DNA of 64,000 nucleotides from Calidifontibacter indicus (lineage in GTDB: Bacteria; Actinomycetota; Actinomycetes; Actinomycetales; Dermatophilaceae): the NCBI RefSeq assembly GCF_003386865.1, contig NZ_QTUA01000001.1, positions 1,736,001-1,800,000 on the forward strand, read 5' to 3'. The notes below the pieces were generated by a model. It saw only the letters and a list, made by a program, of their open reading frames with translations, did not search any database and had not been told where the DNA came from. Numbering within the stretch: the first letter of the stretch is position 1; every line of letters starts with the position of its first letter. The translations under genes were made by a program, and so were the position numbers. Positions 17,190 to 27,096 of the stretch are shown in pieces.

Positions 17190-17265
17190 CCACGACACGG
17201 TGCGTGCCACGGGCAGATCAGACGACACCGTCCGGCAGTTTCGGTGGACGGATCGCGGCGGAGCC

Positions 17266-18426
17266 TCAGGCTGTGGAGAACGCCTTGTGCAGGCGCGCCA
17301 CACCCTCCTTGATGACCTCCGGACGCTTGCAGAAGGCGAAGCGCACCAGGGTCGCTCCGAATGTCTTGTCATCGAGGAAAGCCGACACCGGCACGGCCGC
17401 GACGCCTGCCTGTTCGGGCAGTGCCCGACAGACGGCGAGACCGTCGGGGCCCCACGCCGCGGCGTCGGCCACCACGAAGTAGCCGCCCTGCGGCACCGAC
17501 ACCGGCAGGCCGAGGTCGGCCAGGCCGTCGGCGAGCAGGTCGCGCCGCGCCCGCATGTCGTCACGCAGCCCGGCGAAGAAGCTGTCGGGCAGTCGCAGTC
17601 CGGTGGCGATCGCCGGTTGGAACGGGCCGCTGGAGACGAAGGTGAGGAACTGCTTCACCGTGCGCACCGCCGACACCAGCGCGGCCGGGCCGGTGACCCA
17701 GCCGACCTTCCATCCGGTCGTCGCGAAGGTCTTGCCGCCCGACGAGATCGACAGGGTGCGTTCGGCCATGCCCGGCAAGCTCGCGATCGGCAGGTGCTCG
17801 CCGTCGTAGACGAGATGCTCGTAGACCTCGTCGGCGACGACGTACGCGTCGTGCTCGATGGCCAGGGACGCGATGAGTTCCAATTCGGCGCGGGTGAACA
17901 CCCGGCCGGTCGGGTTGTGCGGCGTGTTGAGCAGCACGAGCTTGGTGCGCGGGGAGAACGCCGCTCGCAGCGACGTCTCGTCGACCGCGAAGTCGGGGAA
18001 GCGCAGCACGCTGGTGCGTCGCACCGCACCGGCCAGGGCGATCGAGGCCGCATAGGAGTCGTAGTAGGGCTCGAAGACGACCACCTCGTCACCGGGCTCG
18101 CACAGCGCCAGGATGCTCGCCGCGATGGCCTCGGTGGCGCCGGCGGTGACGAGCACCTCGGTGTCGGCGTCGACCGTGGTGCCCCGGAACCGCAGTTGGT
18201 GCTCGGCGATCGCGGCCCGAAGTTCGGGAACCCCGATCGCCGGCGGGTACTGGTTGCGGCCGCTGCGGATCGCCTCGACCGCGGCGTCCAGCACGGCAGC
18301 GGGTCCGTCGGTGTCGGGGAACCCCTGACCCAGGTTGACCGCGTCGGCGGCGAGGGCTCGTTGGGTCATCTCGGCGAAGATCGTCTCGCCGAACTCCCGC
18401 ATCCGTTCCACCAGTGCTTCGTCCAT
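17266..18426 (-). CDS. PLP-dependent aminotransferase, DapC-like
   Basis: Fold-type I class I/II aminotransferase of 386 residues. Visible motifs are NLGQGFPDTDGP, TAGATEAIAASILAL, PHNPTG, the PLP aspartate region VVADEVYEHLVYD, the Schiff-base Lys in SISSGGKTFATTGWKVGW and the C-terminal Arg in LVRFAFCKR. It closely resembles mycobacterial DapC (N-succinyldiaminopimelate aminotransferase of lysine and peptidoglycan synthesis), but kynurenine/methionine aminotransferases of the YbdL group share these motifs, so the substrate is inferred. It stands alone, antisense to rpsB. Confidence 0.85.
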   Translation of the reverse strand: MDEALVERMREFGETIFAEMTQRALAADAVNLGQGFPDTDGPAAVLDAAVEAIRSGRNQYPPAIGVPELRAAIAEHQLRFRGTTVDADTEVLVTAGATEAIAASILALCEPGDEVVVFEPYYDSYAASIALAGAVRRTSVLRFPDFAVDETSLRAAFSPRTKLVLLNTPHNPTGRVFTRAELELIASLAIEHDAYVVADEVYEHLVYDGEHLPIASLPGMAERTLSISSGGKTFATTGWKVGWVTGPAALVSAVRTVKQFLTFVSSGPFQPAIATGLRLPDSFFAGLRDDMRARRDLLADGLADLGLPVSVPQGGYFVVADAAAWGPDGLAVCRALPEQAGVAAVPVSAFLDDKTFGATLVRFAFCKRPEVIKEGVARLHKAFSTA

Positions 18427-18516
18427 CCGCCCAGCCTAGAAGGCGCCGCCCGAACGACGCAGGCGGCCGTCGAGCCCGCGGGACCGGCGGATTCGGCGGA
18501 ATGGCGGGGGAGGTCG

Positions 18517-18522
18517 TAGACT
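18517..18522 (+). promoter_or_regulatory. Candidate -10 box for rpsB-tsf
   Basis: TAGACT fits the actinobacterial TAnnnT -10 pattern and lies about 175 bases before the rpsB ATG. A TTCGGC-like -35 sits 19 bases upstream. It would give a long leader, which could host ribosomal-protein feedback control; no leader structure was identified. Confidence 0.35.
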
Positions 18523-18698
18523 TGTGACACGACCCGGGAGAACTGGGTCGAATTCGCGTGCCCCGTCCCGTCCTCGTGCGGAGCGCGGCCCCCGGTCCCG
18601 ACCTCGGTCGGGTGGGGTCGGCTGGGGCACCAGGAGTCCGTGTCGGCACCCGTCGGCGCGGCGTACAACTGGAAACCTTCACACGAAAGGACTTCGGC

Positions 18699-19601
18699 AT
18701 GGCCGTCGTCACCATGCGCCAGCTCCTCGAGAGCGGCGTCCACTTCGGACACCAGACCCGTCGCTGGAACCCCAAGATGAAGCGCTTCATCATGACCGAG
18801 CGCAACGGCATCTACATCATCGACCTGCAGCAGTCGCTGACCTACCTCAACGACGCGTTCGACTTCATCAAGCAGACCGTTGCCCACGGCGGCACGATCC
18901 TGTTCGTCGGCACCAAGAAGCAGGCGCAGGAGTCCATCGCCGAGCAGGCGACCCGCGTGGGCATGCCCTACGTCAACTACCGCTGGCTGGGCGGCATGCT
19001 CACCAACTTCAACACGGTTCACAAGCGCCTTGCTCGCCTCAAGGAGCTCGAGGAGATCAACTACGACGATGTGGCCGGTTCGGGTCGCACCAAGAAGGAA
19101 CTCCTCGTCCTCAAGCGTGAGAAGGACAAGCTGGAGCGCACCCTCGGCGGTATCCGCGACATGAACAAGGTGCCCTCGGCCGTCTGGGTCGTCGACACCA
19201 AGAAGGAGCACCTCGCGGTCACCGAGGCGCGCAAGCTCAACATCCCGGTCATCGCGATCCTCGACACCAACTGCGACCCGGACGAGGTCGACTACAAGAT
19301 CCCGGGCAACGACGACGCCATCCGCGCGGTCACCCTGCTGACCCGTGTGGTCGCCGACGCCGTCGCCGAGGGTCTGATCGCCCGCTCGGGTCAGAGCTCG
19401 AACGCCGGCGAGGGCACCGAGGCCGAGCCGATGGCCGAGTGGGAGCGCGAGCTGCTCGGTTCCGAGGGCGAGGCTCCGGCTGCTGACGGTGCGTCGAGCG
19501 ACGCTCCGGCTGCCGAGGCCGCCGAGGCTGCTGCCGCTCCGGCCGACGCCGCCGGTGCGGTCGAGGTCGAGGCTCCGGCCTCCACCGACGCCCAGGCCTG
19601 A
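18699..19601 (+). CDS. rpsB: 30S ribosomal protein S2
   Basis: Essential small-subunit protein required for S1 docking and initiation. The 300 residues start with [20 protein letters not shown] and include the S2 motifs [12 protein letters not shown] and [20 protein letters not shown]. The C-terminus from about residue 235 is an Ala/Glu/Pro-rich tail, longer than the E. coli protein but common in actinobacteria. The ATG at 18699 follows GAAAGGA at 18685-18691. It is cotranscribed with tsf. Confidence 0.97.
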   Translation: MAVVTMRQLLESGVHFGHQTRRWNPKMKRFIMTERNGIYIIDLQQSLTYLNDAFDFIKQTVAHGGTILFVGTKKQAQESIAEQATRVGMPYVNYRWLGGMLTNFNTVHKRLARLKELEEINYDDVAGSGRTKKELLVLKREKDKLERTLGGIRDMNKVPSAVWVVDTKKEHLAVTEARKLNIPVIAILDTNCDPDEVDYKIPGNDDAIRAVTLLTRVVADAVAEGLIARSGQSSNAGEGTEAEPMAEWERELLGSEGEAPAADGASSDAPAAEAAEAAAAPADAAGAVEVEAPASTDAQA

Positions 19602-19657
19602 GCACTTCCTCAGTACCCCTGTCGTTCAACTGATTTCGCGAAGGAGCGAATTACCAC

Positions 19658-20482
19658 ATGGCGAACTACACCGCAGCTGACATCAAGGCGCTGCGTGAGT
19701 CGACCGGCGCCGGCATGCTCGACGTCAAGAAGGCCCTCGACGAGGCCGACGGCGACAAGGCGAAGGCCACCGAGATCCTGCGGGTCAAGGGCCTGAAGGG
19801 TGTCACCAAGCGTGAGGGTCGCACCACCAGCAACGGTCTGGTGCGCGCTCAGGCCGAGGGCGGCTCCGGCACCCTCGTCGAGATCCTCTGCGAGACCGAC
19901 TTCGTCGCCAAGGGCGAAAAGTTCGGCGAGCTGGCCGACCGCGTGCTGGCCCAGGCCGTCGCGATCAAGGCTGCCGACGCCCAGGCGCTGCTCGACAGCG
20001 AGCTCGACGGCTCGACCGTGCAGTCGATCCTCGACGAGGCCAACGCCACCATCGGCGAGAAGATCGAGATCAAGCGCGTTGCCACCCTCGAGGGTGACAA
20101 GGTCGTCTCCTACCTGCACAAGACCAGCCCCGACCTGCCGGCGCAGATCGGCGTGATCGTGGCCGGTTCGGGTGACGAGCAGACCCTGCGCGACGTCGCG
20201 ATGCACATCGCCGCGTTCAGCCCCACCGTCCTCATCCGTGAGGAGGTCGACGCCGACACCGTCGCCAACGAGCGCCGTGTCGCCGAGGCCACCGCCAAGG
20301 AAGAGGGCAAGCCCGAGGCCGCGCTGCCGAAGATCATCGAGGGCCGCGTCAACGGCTTCTTCAAGGAGAACGTCCTGCTGGAGCAGGCGTTCGCCAAGGA
20401 CGCGAAGAAGACCGTCGGCAAGGTCGCCGAGGAGTCGGGTTCGCAGATCGCCGGGTTCTCCCGGTTCAAGGTCGGCGTCTGA
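19658..20482 (+). CDS. tsf: Elongation factor Ts
   Basis: Guanine-nucleotide exchange factor for EF-Tu. The 274 residues show the N-terminal UBA-like module (ADIKALRESTGAGMLDVKKA), the conserved LCETDFVAK and, in the core, LHKTSPDLPAQIGVIV. The ATG at 19658 follows AAGGAG at 19641-19646. It is the second gene of rpsB-tsf and is followed by a strong hairpin terminator. Confidence 0.97.
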   Translation: MANYTAADIKALRESTGAGMLDVKKALDEADGDKAKATEILRVKGLKGVTKREGRTTSNGLVRAQAEGGSGTLVEILCETDFVAKGEKFGELADRVLAQAVAIKAADAQALLDSELDGSTVQSILDEANATIGEKIEIKRVATLEGDKVVSYLHKTSPDLPAQIGVIVAGSGDEQTLRDVAMHIAAFSPTVLIREEVDADTVANERRVAEATAKEEGKPEAALPKIIEGRVNGFFKENVLLEQAFAKDAKKTVGKVAEESGSQIAGFSRFKVGV

Positions 20483-20534
20483 ACGTCTCCCGTCGAGACT
20501 GGATTGAGCCTGGCGTAAGCCACGCACGAAGCAA

Positions 20535-20568
20535 CGAGGGCCGGACACCTACGGGTGTCCGGCCCTCG
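20535..20568 (+). terminator. Terminator after tsf
   Basis: A perfect 15-bp stem (20535-20549 with 20554-20568) closed by the stable tetraloop TACG lies 53 bases after the tsf stop. Like many high-GC actinobacterial terminators it lacks a clear T-tract. Confidence 0.85.
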
Positions 20569-20609
20569 CGCTGTGCGCAGTCCTGACCCGGGCTGCGAGG
20601 ATGACCGGC

Positions 20610-21767
20610 ATGCGCCACGACATCCTCGAGCTGTTCGACGCCGATCCGACTGTGCTGCATCTGAATACCGGTGCCTTCGGCATGGTGCCGCGGACGGTGC
20701 GTGCGGCGCAGCAACGCTGGAGCGACCGGATCGAAGCCAACCCGGTGCGCTTCTTCCGCCTCGAATGCCACGACGAACTGCAGCAGGTGCGGCACCGCGT
20801 CACCGACTTCCTCGGGGTGCAGACCGACTCCGTTGCCCTGATCCGCAACGTGTCGGAGGCCGTCGGGGTGATCCTCGACGCGATCGACCTACGGGCCGGG
20901 GACGACATCGTGGTGTCCGATCACGGCTACCCGACGGTCGCGCTCGCCGCGGGCACCAGGGGAGCCGCGGTGCGCACTGCCCCGTTCGGCATCGACGCGT
21001 CCGATGCCGAGATCGCCGCGGCGTTCGCCGCGCAGGTGGGGGAGCACACCAGACTGGTCGTGGTCGACGCCGTCACCTCACCGGCCGGTCTGGAGCTACC
21101 CGTGCGCGCCGTCGTGGAGGCGGTCGCACCGGTGCCGGTCTTCGTCGACGCGGCCCATTCGGCCGGCACCACCGAACTCGACATCGAGCCGCTCGGGGCG
21201 GCCTTCTGGGCGACCAATCTGCACAAGTGGTGCTACACGCCCCGCGGCACCGGCGCGTTGTGGACCGCCGCACCGTGGCGTGATCGGGCCCTGCCGGCGG
21301 TCACCTCCTGGACCTCGTACAAGGGCTACCCGGGCGCGCACGACTTCCCGGGCACGGTCGACTTCTCGGCCATGCTCGCCATTCCCGACGGCCTCGACTT
21401 CTGGGCCGCCCACGGCGGGCTCGAGATCGCGCGTCGCAATCGCGAACTACTCAGTGTGGGAAGCGAATTGGTGCACCGTCGCCTCGCGATGGCGTTCCCG
21501 GGTGACCTGCCCGGGTTCGATCCGTCGTGGCCCGGGCGCGCGGCGCCCGGCATGCGGTTGGTGCCGCTGCCCGACGGGCTGATCGAGTCGGCCGACGATG
21601 CCGCCGAGGTGTACGAGCGGTTGTCCGACCGGGGGATCGAGTGTCCGCCGGCGTTCTGGGGCGGGCGGTCCTACCTGCGGCTGGGCTCCGGGCTGCACGT
21701 CGACGAACTCGACTACGACCGGCTCGCCGAGACGTTGGTCGCGACGCTGCGTGGGCTCTTCGCCTAG
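20610..21767 (+). CDS. Class V aminotransferase, isopenicillin-N-epimerase-like
   Basis: PLP-dependent fold-type I enzyme of 385 residues; class V members include desulfurases, kynureninase and isopenicillin N epimerase. Motifs are LHLNTGAFGMVP at the start, the substrate-loop FVDAAHSAGT and the PLP-lysine motif NLHKWCYTPRGTGALW. The CefD-like branch is indicated by the HKW context; no lone cysteine-desulfurase loop is seen. ATG 20610 has GCGAGG 9 bases upstream, better than ATG 20601. Its stop shares the palindromic CTAG with the converging gene's stop. Confidence 0.85.
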   Translation: MRHDILELFDADPTVLHLNTGAFGMVPRTVRAAQQRWSDRIEANPVRFFRLECHDELQQVRHRVTDFLGVQTDSVALIRNVSEAVGVILDAIDLRAGDDIVVSDHGYPTVALAAGTRGAAVRTAPFGIDASDAEIAAAFAAQVGEHTRLVVVDAVTSPAGLELPVRAVVEAVAPVPVFVDAAHSAGTTELDIEPLGAAFWATNLHKWCYTPRGTGALWTAAPWRDRALPAVTSWTSYKGYPGAHDFPGTVDFSAMLAIPDGLDFWAAHGGLEIARRNRELLSVGSELVHRRLAMAFPGDLPGFDPSWPGRAAPGMRLVPLPDGLIESADDAAEVYERLSDRGIECPPAFWGGRSYLRLGSGLHVDELDYDRLAETLVATLRGLFA

Positions 21768-22783
21768 CGCGCCTGCATGCTGGCGACACCCGCGGAGTTC
21801 ACCGTGATCACGGCCTTCTCGAAGGTCTGGGTGGTGCCGGTCGCGGAGGTGACGGTGTCGCTGATGGGGAAGCCGACTCGTCCCTCGGCGCCGTACTGCA
21901 CGAACGCCTTCTGCATCGCCGGCATCACGGCACGCGAGCCGGTGCGCGACGACCAGTAGATCCACCCGCGCTGGAAACCCTGGGTCAGGCCGGTCGTGCC
22001 GGTCGGCGACTTCTGGGCCGCCTTGGGCAGCATCGTCGGGAATCCGTACTTGGCGCTCGAGCCGGTAGAGGACCAGTAGCGGTAGTTGTCGCCCCAGATG
22101 GCCCAGGTGCCGCGGGAGTCGCGGGCGGCGATGCCCCGGGAGAAGGGCACGTGCCGCACCCCGGCCTGGAAGTCGGTCTCGGCGGCGAGCGGTCCGCCCA
22201 GTGACCCATTCACCCCGCCCAGCTTCGTCCAGATCGTCAGGATCGTGCCGTAGGGCTGGAACGCCTCGTTGATGTACTTCTGGGCGGTGGCCTGTGCCTG
22301 GTCGTAGCGGTATGGGTAGCCGGAGCGCTCGACGGCCTGCGCGAGCTGGCCGGCGGTGCCGTACCGACTCTGGATCGGCACCGCGACGTCGAGGAACTTG
22401 TTGACCTGGTAGGTGACGTCCTGCAACTGGGCGCGGGTGCCCCAGCCCATGCTGGGCCGCATCTGGAAGATGCCGAGCGAGTCGGCGTCGCCGCAGTTGA
22501 GGTTGTTCAGCCACGACTCCACCCAGCCGGCCTCGAACATCGCCAGCATCACCTTGGACGAGACATTGCGCTTCTGGCCGATCTCGTACATCTTGCGGGT
22601 GACGTTGATGTCACGGCCGGACGGGTACCGCGCGCAGGCGGCCTTGGACACGCCCGCGACCCGCACGCCGTTCGGGGCGTAGGCGCCGCCGTCGGCGGCC
22701 GAGGCGGACGTCGCGAACGGCGCAAGGAGCGCGGTGCTGAGGACGGTGGACAGGCAGAGGCTTCGGGCGCGGTGCAAGTTCAT
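21764..22783 (-). CDS. Secreted transglycosylase-like protein with LGFP repeats
   Basis: Exported cell-wall protein of 339 residues. A signal peptide (LSTALLAPFATSASA) precedes a transglycosylase-like helical domain (about 35-165; MLAMFEAGWVESWLNNLNCG and SLGIFQMRPSMGWG). A C-terminal half of LGFP repeats follows (LGGPLAAETDFQAG, YGFPTMLPK, VGFPISDTVT). LGFP repeats bind the actinobacterial envelope. The catalytic Glu of lysozyme-like folds would be E in AGWVES; this is inferred. The gene is divergent from pyrH across 216 bases. Confidence 0.82.
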   Translation of the reverse strand: MNLHRARSLCLSTVLSTALLAPFATSASAADGGAYAPNGVRVAGVSKAACARYPSGRDINVTRKMYEIGQKRNVSSKVMLAMFEAGWVESWLNNLNCGDADSLGIFQMRPSMGWGTRAQLQDVTYQVNKFLDVAVPIQSRYGTAGQLAQAVERSGYPYRYDQAQATAQKYINEAFQPYGTILTIWTKLGGVNGSLGGPLAAETDFQAGVRHVPFSRGIAARDSRGTWAIWGDNYRYWSSTGSSAKYGFPTMLPKAAQKSPTGTTGLTQGFQRGWIYWSSRTGSRAVMPAMQKAFVQYGAEGRVGFPISDTVTSATGTTQTFEKAVITVNSAGVASMQAR

Positions 22784-22857
22784 CGGCGGGGTCTCCGGGC
22801 TCGGCGGTCAGGGGGCCTTCGCAGCGACGTGAAATTCACGACACGCCGTGACAGAAA

Positions 22858-22886
22858 TTGACCAAAGTGGCGTATGGGGTTATTGC
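22858..22886 (+). promoter_or_regulatory. Candidate pyrH promoter
   Basis: TTGACC (22858-22863) and TATTGC (22881-22886) are separated by 17 bases and point toward pyrH, giving a leader of about 107 bases. The same gap holds a GTGAA-A-TTCAC inverted repeat (22829-22839), which might regulate the divergent LGFP gene. Confidence 0.45.
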
Positions 22887-22999
22887 AAGGCTGATACAGA
22901 GTGCCAGTCGTGGCCCGCGTTCGCAACCGTGGCGGTGGCACCCCCTGCGATGTGGAATTATTTGGCGACCGCAACCAAGGCTCGACCACGGAGGCACGT

Positions 23000-23731
23000 A
23001 TGACCGATTCCGCCACCAGCCCGACGTACAAGCGAGTGCTCCTGAAGCTCTCGGGTGAAGTGTTCGGAGGCGGGAACATCGGCCTCGACCCCGACGTCGT
23101 CAAGCGCATCGCCGCCCAGATCGGTGAGGCCAACCGGCGTGGCGTGCAGATCTGCGTGGTGATCGGCGGCGGCAACTTCTTCCGCGGCGCCGAACTGCAG
23201 CAGCGCGGCATGGACCGTGTGCGTGCCGACTACATGGGCATGCTCGGCATCGTCATGAACTGCCTCGCCCTGCAGGACTTCCTGGAGAAGGAAGGCATCG
23301 AGACCCGAGTGCAGACCGCGATCACGATGGGTCAGGTCGCCGAGCCGTACATCCCGCGGCGTGCGATCCGACACATGGAGAAGGGACGCGTCGTCATCTT
23401 CGGCGCCGGCATGGGCATGCCGTTCTTCTCCACCGACACCGTCGCGGTCCAGCGCGCCCTGGAGAGCCGCTGCGACGCGGTCCTCATCGCCAAGAACGGT
23501 GTCGACGGCGTCATGACCGCCGACCCGAAGAAGGACCCGAGCGCCACGCTCATCGACGAGGTGAGCTACCAGGAGGCGATGGAGCGCGAACTGCGCGTCA
23601 TCGACCAGACCGCGTTCGCCCTCGGCGCCGAGAACAAGCTGCCGATGGTCGTCTTCGGGATGGAAGGCGACGGCAATATCACCCGTGCGCTGCAAGGTGA
23701 GAGGATCGGGACGTTGGTCGTCCCGGCCTGA
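23000..23731 (+). CDS. pyrH: Uridylate kinase
   Basis: Hexameric UMP kinase making UDP from UMP and ATP, feeding pyrimidine nucleotides. The 243 residues show [14 protein letters not shown] (phosphate loop), [23 protein letters not shown]-type [15 protein letters not shown] and the nucleotide-binding [13 protein letters not shown]. The ATG at 23000 follows GGAGG at 22990-22994. It begins the conserved pyrH-frr-cdsA-rlmN run. Confidence 0.97.
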   Translation: MTDSATSPTYKRVLLKLSGEVFGGGNIGLDPDVVKRIAAQIGEANRRGVQICVVIGGGNFFRGAELQQRGMDRVRADYMGMLGIVMNCLALQDFLEKEGIETRVQTAITMGQVAEPYIPRRAIRHMEKGRVVIFGAGMGMPFFSTDTVAVQRALESRCDAVLIAKNGVDGVMTADPKKDPSATLIDEVSYQEAMERELRVIDQTAFALGAENKLPMVVFGMEGDGNITRALQGERIGTLVVPA

Positions 23732-23783
23732 CCGGACGCACCCACCGAGCCCCCATTACGTATTTGAAGGAGCATCACCCGCG

Positions 23784-24344
23784 ATGAGTGTCGAAGAGAG
23801 CCTGTTCGAGGCCGAGGACAAGATGGAGAAGGCCGTCGAGGTGGCCAAGGAGGACTTCTCCGCGATCCGCACCGGTCGGGCCAACGCGGCGATGTTCAAC
23901 AAGCTGACCGTCGACTACTACGGTGCGCCGACCCCGCTGCAGCAGCTCGCGTCGTTCCAGACGCCGGAGGCCCGCACCGTCCTCGTGCAGCCGTTCGACA
24001 AGTCGGCCATGGCCGCGATCGAGAAGGCGCTGCGCGAGTCCGACCTCGGGGTCAACCCGAGCAACGACGGCAACGTCATCCGCATCATCCTGCCGCAGCT
24101 GACCGAGGAGCGCCGCCGCGACTACATCAAGATCGCGCGCGACAAGGCCGAGCACGCCCGCGTCTCGGTGCGCAGCATCCGTCGCAAGGCCAAGGAAGAA
24201 ATCGACCGCTTGGTCAAGGACGGCGACATCGGCGAGGACGAGGGCGCGCGCGGCGAGAAGGACCTCGAGTCGCTCACCAAGAAGCACGTCGACATCGTCG
24301 ACGCGCTGCTCAAGGGCAAGGAAGCCGAACTGCTCGAGGTCTGA
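23784..24344 (+). CDS. frr: Ribosome recycling factor
   Basis: Splits post-termination ribosomes together with EF-G. The 186 residues match [23 protein letters not shown] (domain I/II), [19 protein letters not shown] and [18 protein letters not shown]. The ATG at 23784 follows GAAGGAG at 23766-23772. It lies 52 bases after pyrH and is probably cotranscribed. Confidence 0.97.
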   Translation: MSVEESLFEAEDKMEKAVEVAKEDFSAIRTGRANAAMFNKLTVDYYGAPTPLQQLASFQTPEARTVLVQPFDKSAMAAIEKALRESDLGVNPSNDGNVIRIILPQLTEERRRDYIKIARDKAEHARVSVRSIRRKAKEEIDRLVKDGDIGEDEGARGEKDLESLTKKHVDIVDALLKGKEAELLEV

Positions 24345-24378
24345 GCCGCCAGGTTCAGCGACCCGATCTCTGCACACG

Positions 24379-25332
24379 ATGAGCGAACCCGTCGACACCG
24401 GTGCGCCGCAGCCCGATCCGGCTGCGGCGACCGCTGTCACCCCCGAGGCCACCCGTCGGTCGACCCGTGGGTCGACGCGTGCCGGTGGTGGGGCGCCGGC
24501 GACGGCGCCGCACAACCCGACCCCGCGCGCCGGTCGCAACCTCTATGCCGCGGTCGGCGTCGGCGTGTTCCTCGGCGCCGTCGTGCTCGCGTCGTTGTTC
24601 ATCCGCAAGGAAGCCTTCGTGGTGGTCGCCACGGTTGCCGCGGTGGTGGCGACCTGGGAGTTGCTGCGTGCGATGGCCGAGGGCGACATCCACCCGCCGG
24701 TGGTGCCCACCTTCGTCGGCGCCGCCGTCATCCCCCCGGTGGCGTACGCGTTCGGTCCGGAGGCGCTCGCCAGCGCGGTGGCGCTGACCTTCGTCGCGAT
24801 CCTGGTGTGGCGTTCGATCGGGTCGACCCGCGACGCGGCACGGGACATCGCCGGTGGCTTCTTCACCACGTTGTACGTGCCGAGTCTGGTGTCGTTCGCG
24901 ATCCTGCTGGTGAGCCCCGACGACGGTCCCAGCCGGATCGTGGTGTTCATCCTCACGACCATCTGCTCCGACATCGGTGGCTACGCCGTCGGAGTGCTCT
25001 TCGGCAAGCACCCGATGGCACCCACGGTGTCTCCGAAGAAGTCCTGGGAGGGCTTCGCCGGGTCGGTGGTGTCGTGCGTGCTGGCCGGTTCGCTCGCCGT
25101 CCACTTCCTGCTCGACGGACGCTGGTGGGTCGGGGCGCTCATGGGGTGCTGTGTCGTGGTGGCCGCGACGATCGGCGACCTGTGCGAGTCGATGATCAAG
25201 CGCGACCTCGGCATCAAGGACATGAGCAACCTCATTCCCGGCCACGGCGGTCTGATGGACCGCCTCGACTCCCTGGTGATCGCCGCCCCGGTCACCTGGG
25301 CCATCCTGACCCCCTTCGTAGCGGTGCACTGA
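24379..25332 (+). CDS. cdsA: Phosphatidate cytidylyltransferase
   Basis: Integral membrane enzyme making CDP-diacylglycerol from phosphatidate and CTP, the branch point of phospholipid synthesis. The 317-residue protein has a disordered Ala/Pro/Thr-rich N-terminus of about 55 residues and about eight membrane helices. The CDS signature near the C-terminus is SMIKRDLGIKDMSNLIPGHG followed by GLMDRLDSL. It lies 34 bases after frr, the usual gene order. Confidence 0.94.
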   Translation: MSEPVDTGAPQPDPAAATAVTPEATRRSTRGSTRAGGGAPATAPHNPTPRAGRNLYAAVGVGVFLGAVVLASLFIRKEAFVVVATVAAVVATWELLRAMAEGDIHPPVVPTFVGAAVIPPVAYAFGPEALASAVALTFVAILVWRSIGSTRDAARDIAGGFFTTLYVPSLVSFAILLVSPDDGPSRIVVFILTTICSDIGGYAVGVLFGKHPMAPTVSPKKSWEGFAGSVVSCVLAGSLAVHFLLDGRWWVGALMGCCVVVAATIGDLCESMIKRDLGIKDMSNLIPGHGGLMDRLDSLVIAAPVTWAILTPFVAVH

Positions 25333-25335
25333 GAC

Positions 25336-26499
25336 ATGACTGAACTGCCCAACCCCACCACCCGCCGTCCCGTGCCGGGCCAGCTGACCTTCACCGCGCC
25401 GCGGCGCGGCAAGCCGCCGGCACACCTCGCCGACCTCGACGACGCCGGCCGCAAGGAAGCCGTCGAGAAGCTCGGCCACAAGGGCTTCCGGGCCAAGCAG
25501 TTGTCGACCCACTACTTCGAGCACCTCGTCACCGACCCCGAGCAGATGACCGACCTGCCGAAGGCGAGCCGCGAGGAACTCGTGCAGGCGATGCTGCCGC
25601 CGCTGTTGACGCCCATCAAGTCGCTGGTTGCCGACAACGGACGCACGATCAAGCAGGTGCACCGGTTGTTCGACGGCGCCCTCGTGGAGTCGGTGATCAT
25701 GCGTTATCCCGGCCGCGTCACGATGTGCATCTCCAGCCAGGCGGGCTGTGGCATGAACTGCCCGTTCTGCGCCACCGGACAGGAAGGGCTCACCCGCAAC
25801 CTGTCGACCGCCGAGATCGTCGAGCAGGTCGTCGCCGGTGCGCGGATGTTGCGCTCGGGCGAGCTCGCGGGCGGCGACGCCGATGACCGCGAGGCACCGC
25901 TGCGGGTGTCGAACGTCGTCTTCATGGGCATGGGTGAGGCCCTGGCCAACTACCGGCAGTCGGTCAACGCGATCCGCCGACTCACCGAGGCACCGCCGTC
26001 CGGGCTCGGGATGAGCGCCCGCGGCCTGACGATGTCGACGGTCGGTCTCGTGCCGGCGATCGACAAGCTGGCGGCCGAGGGCATCCCGGTCACGCTGGCG
26101 CTCAGCCTGCACGCGCCCGACGACGAACTGCGTGACGAGCTCGTGCCGATCAACAACCGGTGGAAGGTCGACGAGGCGCTCGACGCGGCGTACCGCTACT
26201 ACAAGGCCACCGGACGCCGCGTGTCGATCGAGTACGCGCTCATCAAGGACATCAACGACCACTCCTGGCGGGCCGACCTGCTGGGGGAGAAGCTGGCCGC
26301 TCGCGGCAAGGGCTGGGTGCACGTCAACCCGATCCCGCTCAACCCGACGCCGGGGTCGAAGTGGACGGCGTCCCGCAAGGGCGTCGAGCAGCAGTTCGTC
26401 GAGCGTCTGCGCGCCCACGGCATCCCGACGACGGTGCGTGACACCCGCGGATCCGACATCGACGGTGCGTGCGGGCAGTTGGCGGCCTCGACCGCCTGA
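25336..26499 (+). CDS. rlmN: Dual-specificity 23S rRNA/tRNA adenine-C2 methyltransferase RlmN
   Basis: Radical SAM enzyme that methylates A2503 of 23S rRNA and A37 of some tRNAs. The 387 residues show the [4Fe-4S] motif CGMNCPFC in [19 protein letters not shown], the SAM-site GMGEALANY, and the C-terminal catalytic Cys in DGACGQL. It starts 3 bases after the cdsA stop, so the genes are coupled. Confidence 0.96.
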   Translation: MTELPNPTTRRPVPGQLTFTAPRRGKPPAHLADLDDAGRKEAVEKLGHKGFRAKQLSTHYFEHLVTDPEQMTDLPKASREELVQAMLPPLLTPIKSLVADNGRTIKQVHRLFDGALVESVIMRYPGRVTMCISSQAGCGMNCPFCATGQEGLTRNLSTAEIVEQVVAGARMLRSGELAGGDADDREAPLRVSNVVFMGMGEALANYRQSVNAIRRLTEAPPSGLGMSARGLTMSTVGLVPAIDKLAAEGIPVTLALSLHAPDDELRDELVPINNRWKVDEALDAAYRYYKATGRRVSIEYALIKDINDHSWRADLLGEKLAARGKGWVHVNPIPLNPTPGSKWTASRKGVEQQFVERLRAHGIPTTVRDTRGSDIDGACGQLAASTA

Positions 26500-26537
26500 G
26501 TCGAGCTGAGTCGCTGCGCGGGGTTAGCGTTGGCGGC

Positions 26538-27041
26538 ATGAGACCGCAAGAGCTTCTCCTCGAAGGCATCGCGCGCAGCCAGCAGGTTGCGCACTCCCTT
26601 GTCGACGCGTCGGACGCCGACACGCTCAACCGGCGTCCGAACGAGCAGGCCAACTCGATCACCTGGCTGGTCTGGCACCTTGCCCGGCAACAGGACGCGC
26701 AGATCGCGGCGCTGGCCGGCGCCGACCAGGTCTGGCTGGCCGACGGTTGGGCCGAGAAGTTCGGGCTCGATCTGCCGGCCGACTCCACCGGATACGGCCA
26801 CACCGCCGACGACGTCGCGAAGGTGCGGGTCGACGACCCAGCCTTGTTGACCGGCTATCTGGACGCGGCCGTCGCGGCCACCGGCCGCTACCTCGCCTCC
26901 CTCGGCGACGACGACTGGGACGAGGTGATCGACGAATCGTGGGATCCGCCGGTGACCCGTGCGGTGCGGCTGGTGAGCATCGTCGACGACGCCGCCCAGC
27001 ACGCCGGGCAGGCGGCCTACGTGCGCAGCCTGGTCGGCTGA
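26538..27041 (+). CDS. DinB-superfamily protein
   Basis: Four-helix-bundle protein of 167 residues. Putative metal-binding histidines lie in SITWLVWHLARQQD and DDAAQHAGQAAYVRS, the pattern of DinB/DUF664 proteins. In actinobacteria these often are mycothiol- or bacillithiol-dependent transferases, but the reaction here is unknown. No ribosome binding site is visible; TAGCGT (26525-26530) ends 7 bases before the ATG, suggesting a leaderless transcript. It follows rlmN by 38 bases. Confidence 0.8.
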   Translation: MRPQELLLEGIARSQQVAHSLVDASDADTLNRRPNEQANSITWLVWHLARQQDAQIAALAGADQVWLADGWAEKFGLDLPADSTGYGHTADDVAKVRVDDPALLTGYLDAAVAATGRYLASLGDDDWDEVIDESWDPPVTRAVRLVSIVDDAAQHAGQAAYVRSLVG

Positions 27042-27096
27042 TCCGGGCTCGGGTCGGCGCCGTCCACCGGGGCGCCCGGTCGGTGCGCCGAGTTGC

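Noticed and set aside
22784-22999. c-di-AMP (ydaO-type) riboswitch before the LGFP/transglycosylase gene
   Set aside because: Such riboswitches control cell-wall hydrolases in actinobacteria, but the conserved aptamer blocks are not seen in this 216-base region.
24355-26418. Minus-strand open frame of almost 690 codons antisense to cdsA and rlmN
   Set aside because: Repetitive His/Arg/Val/Asp composition without domain motifs; both plus-strand genes have full catalytic signatures.
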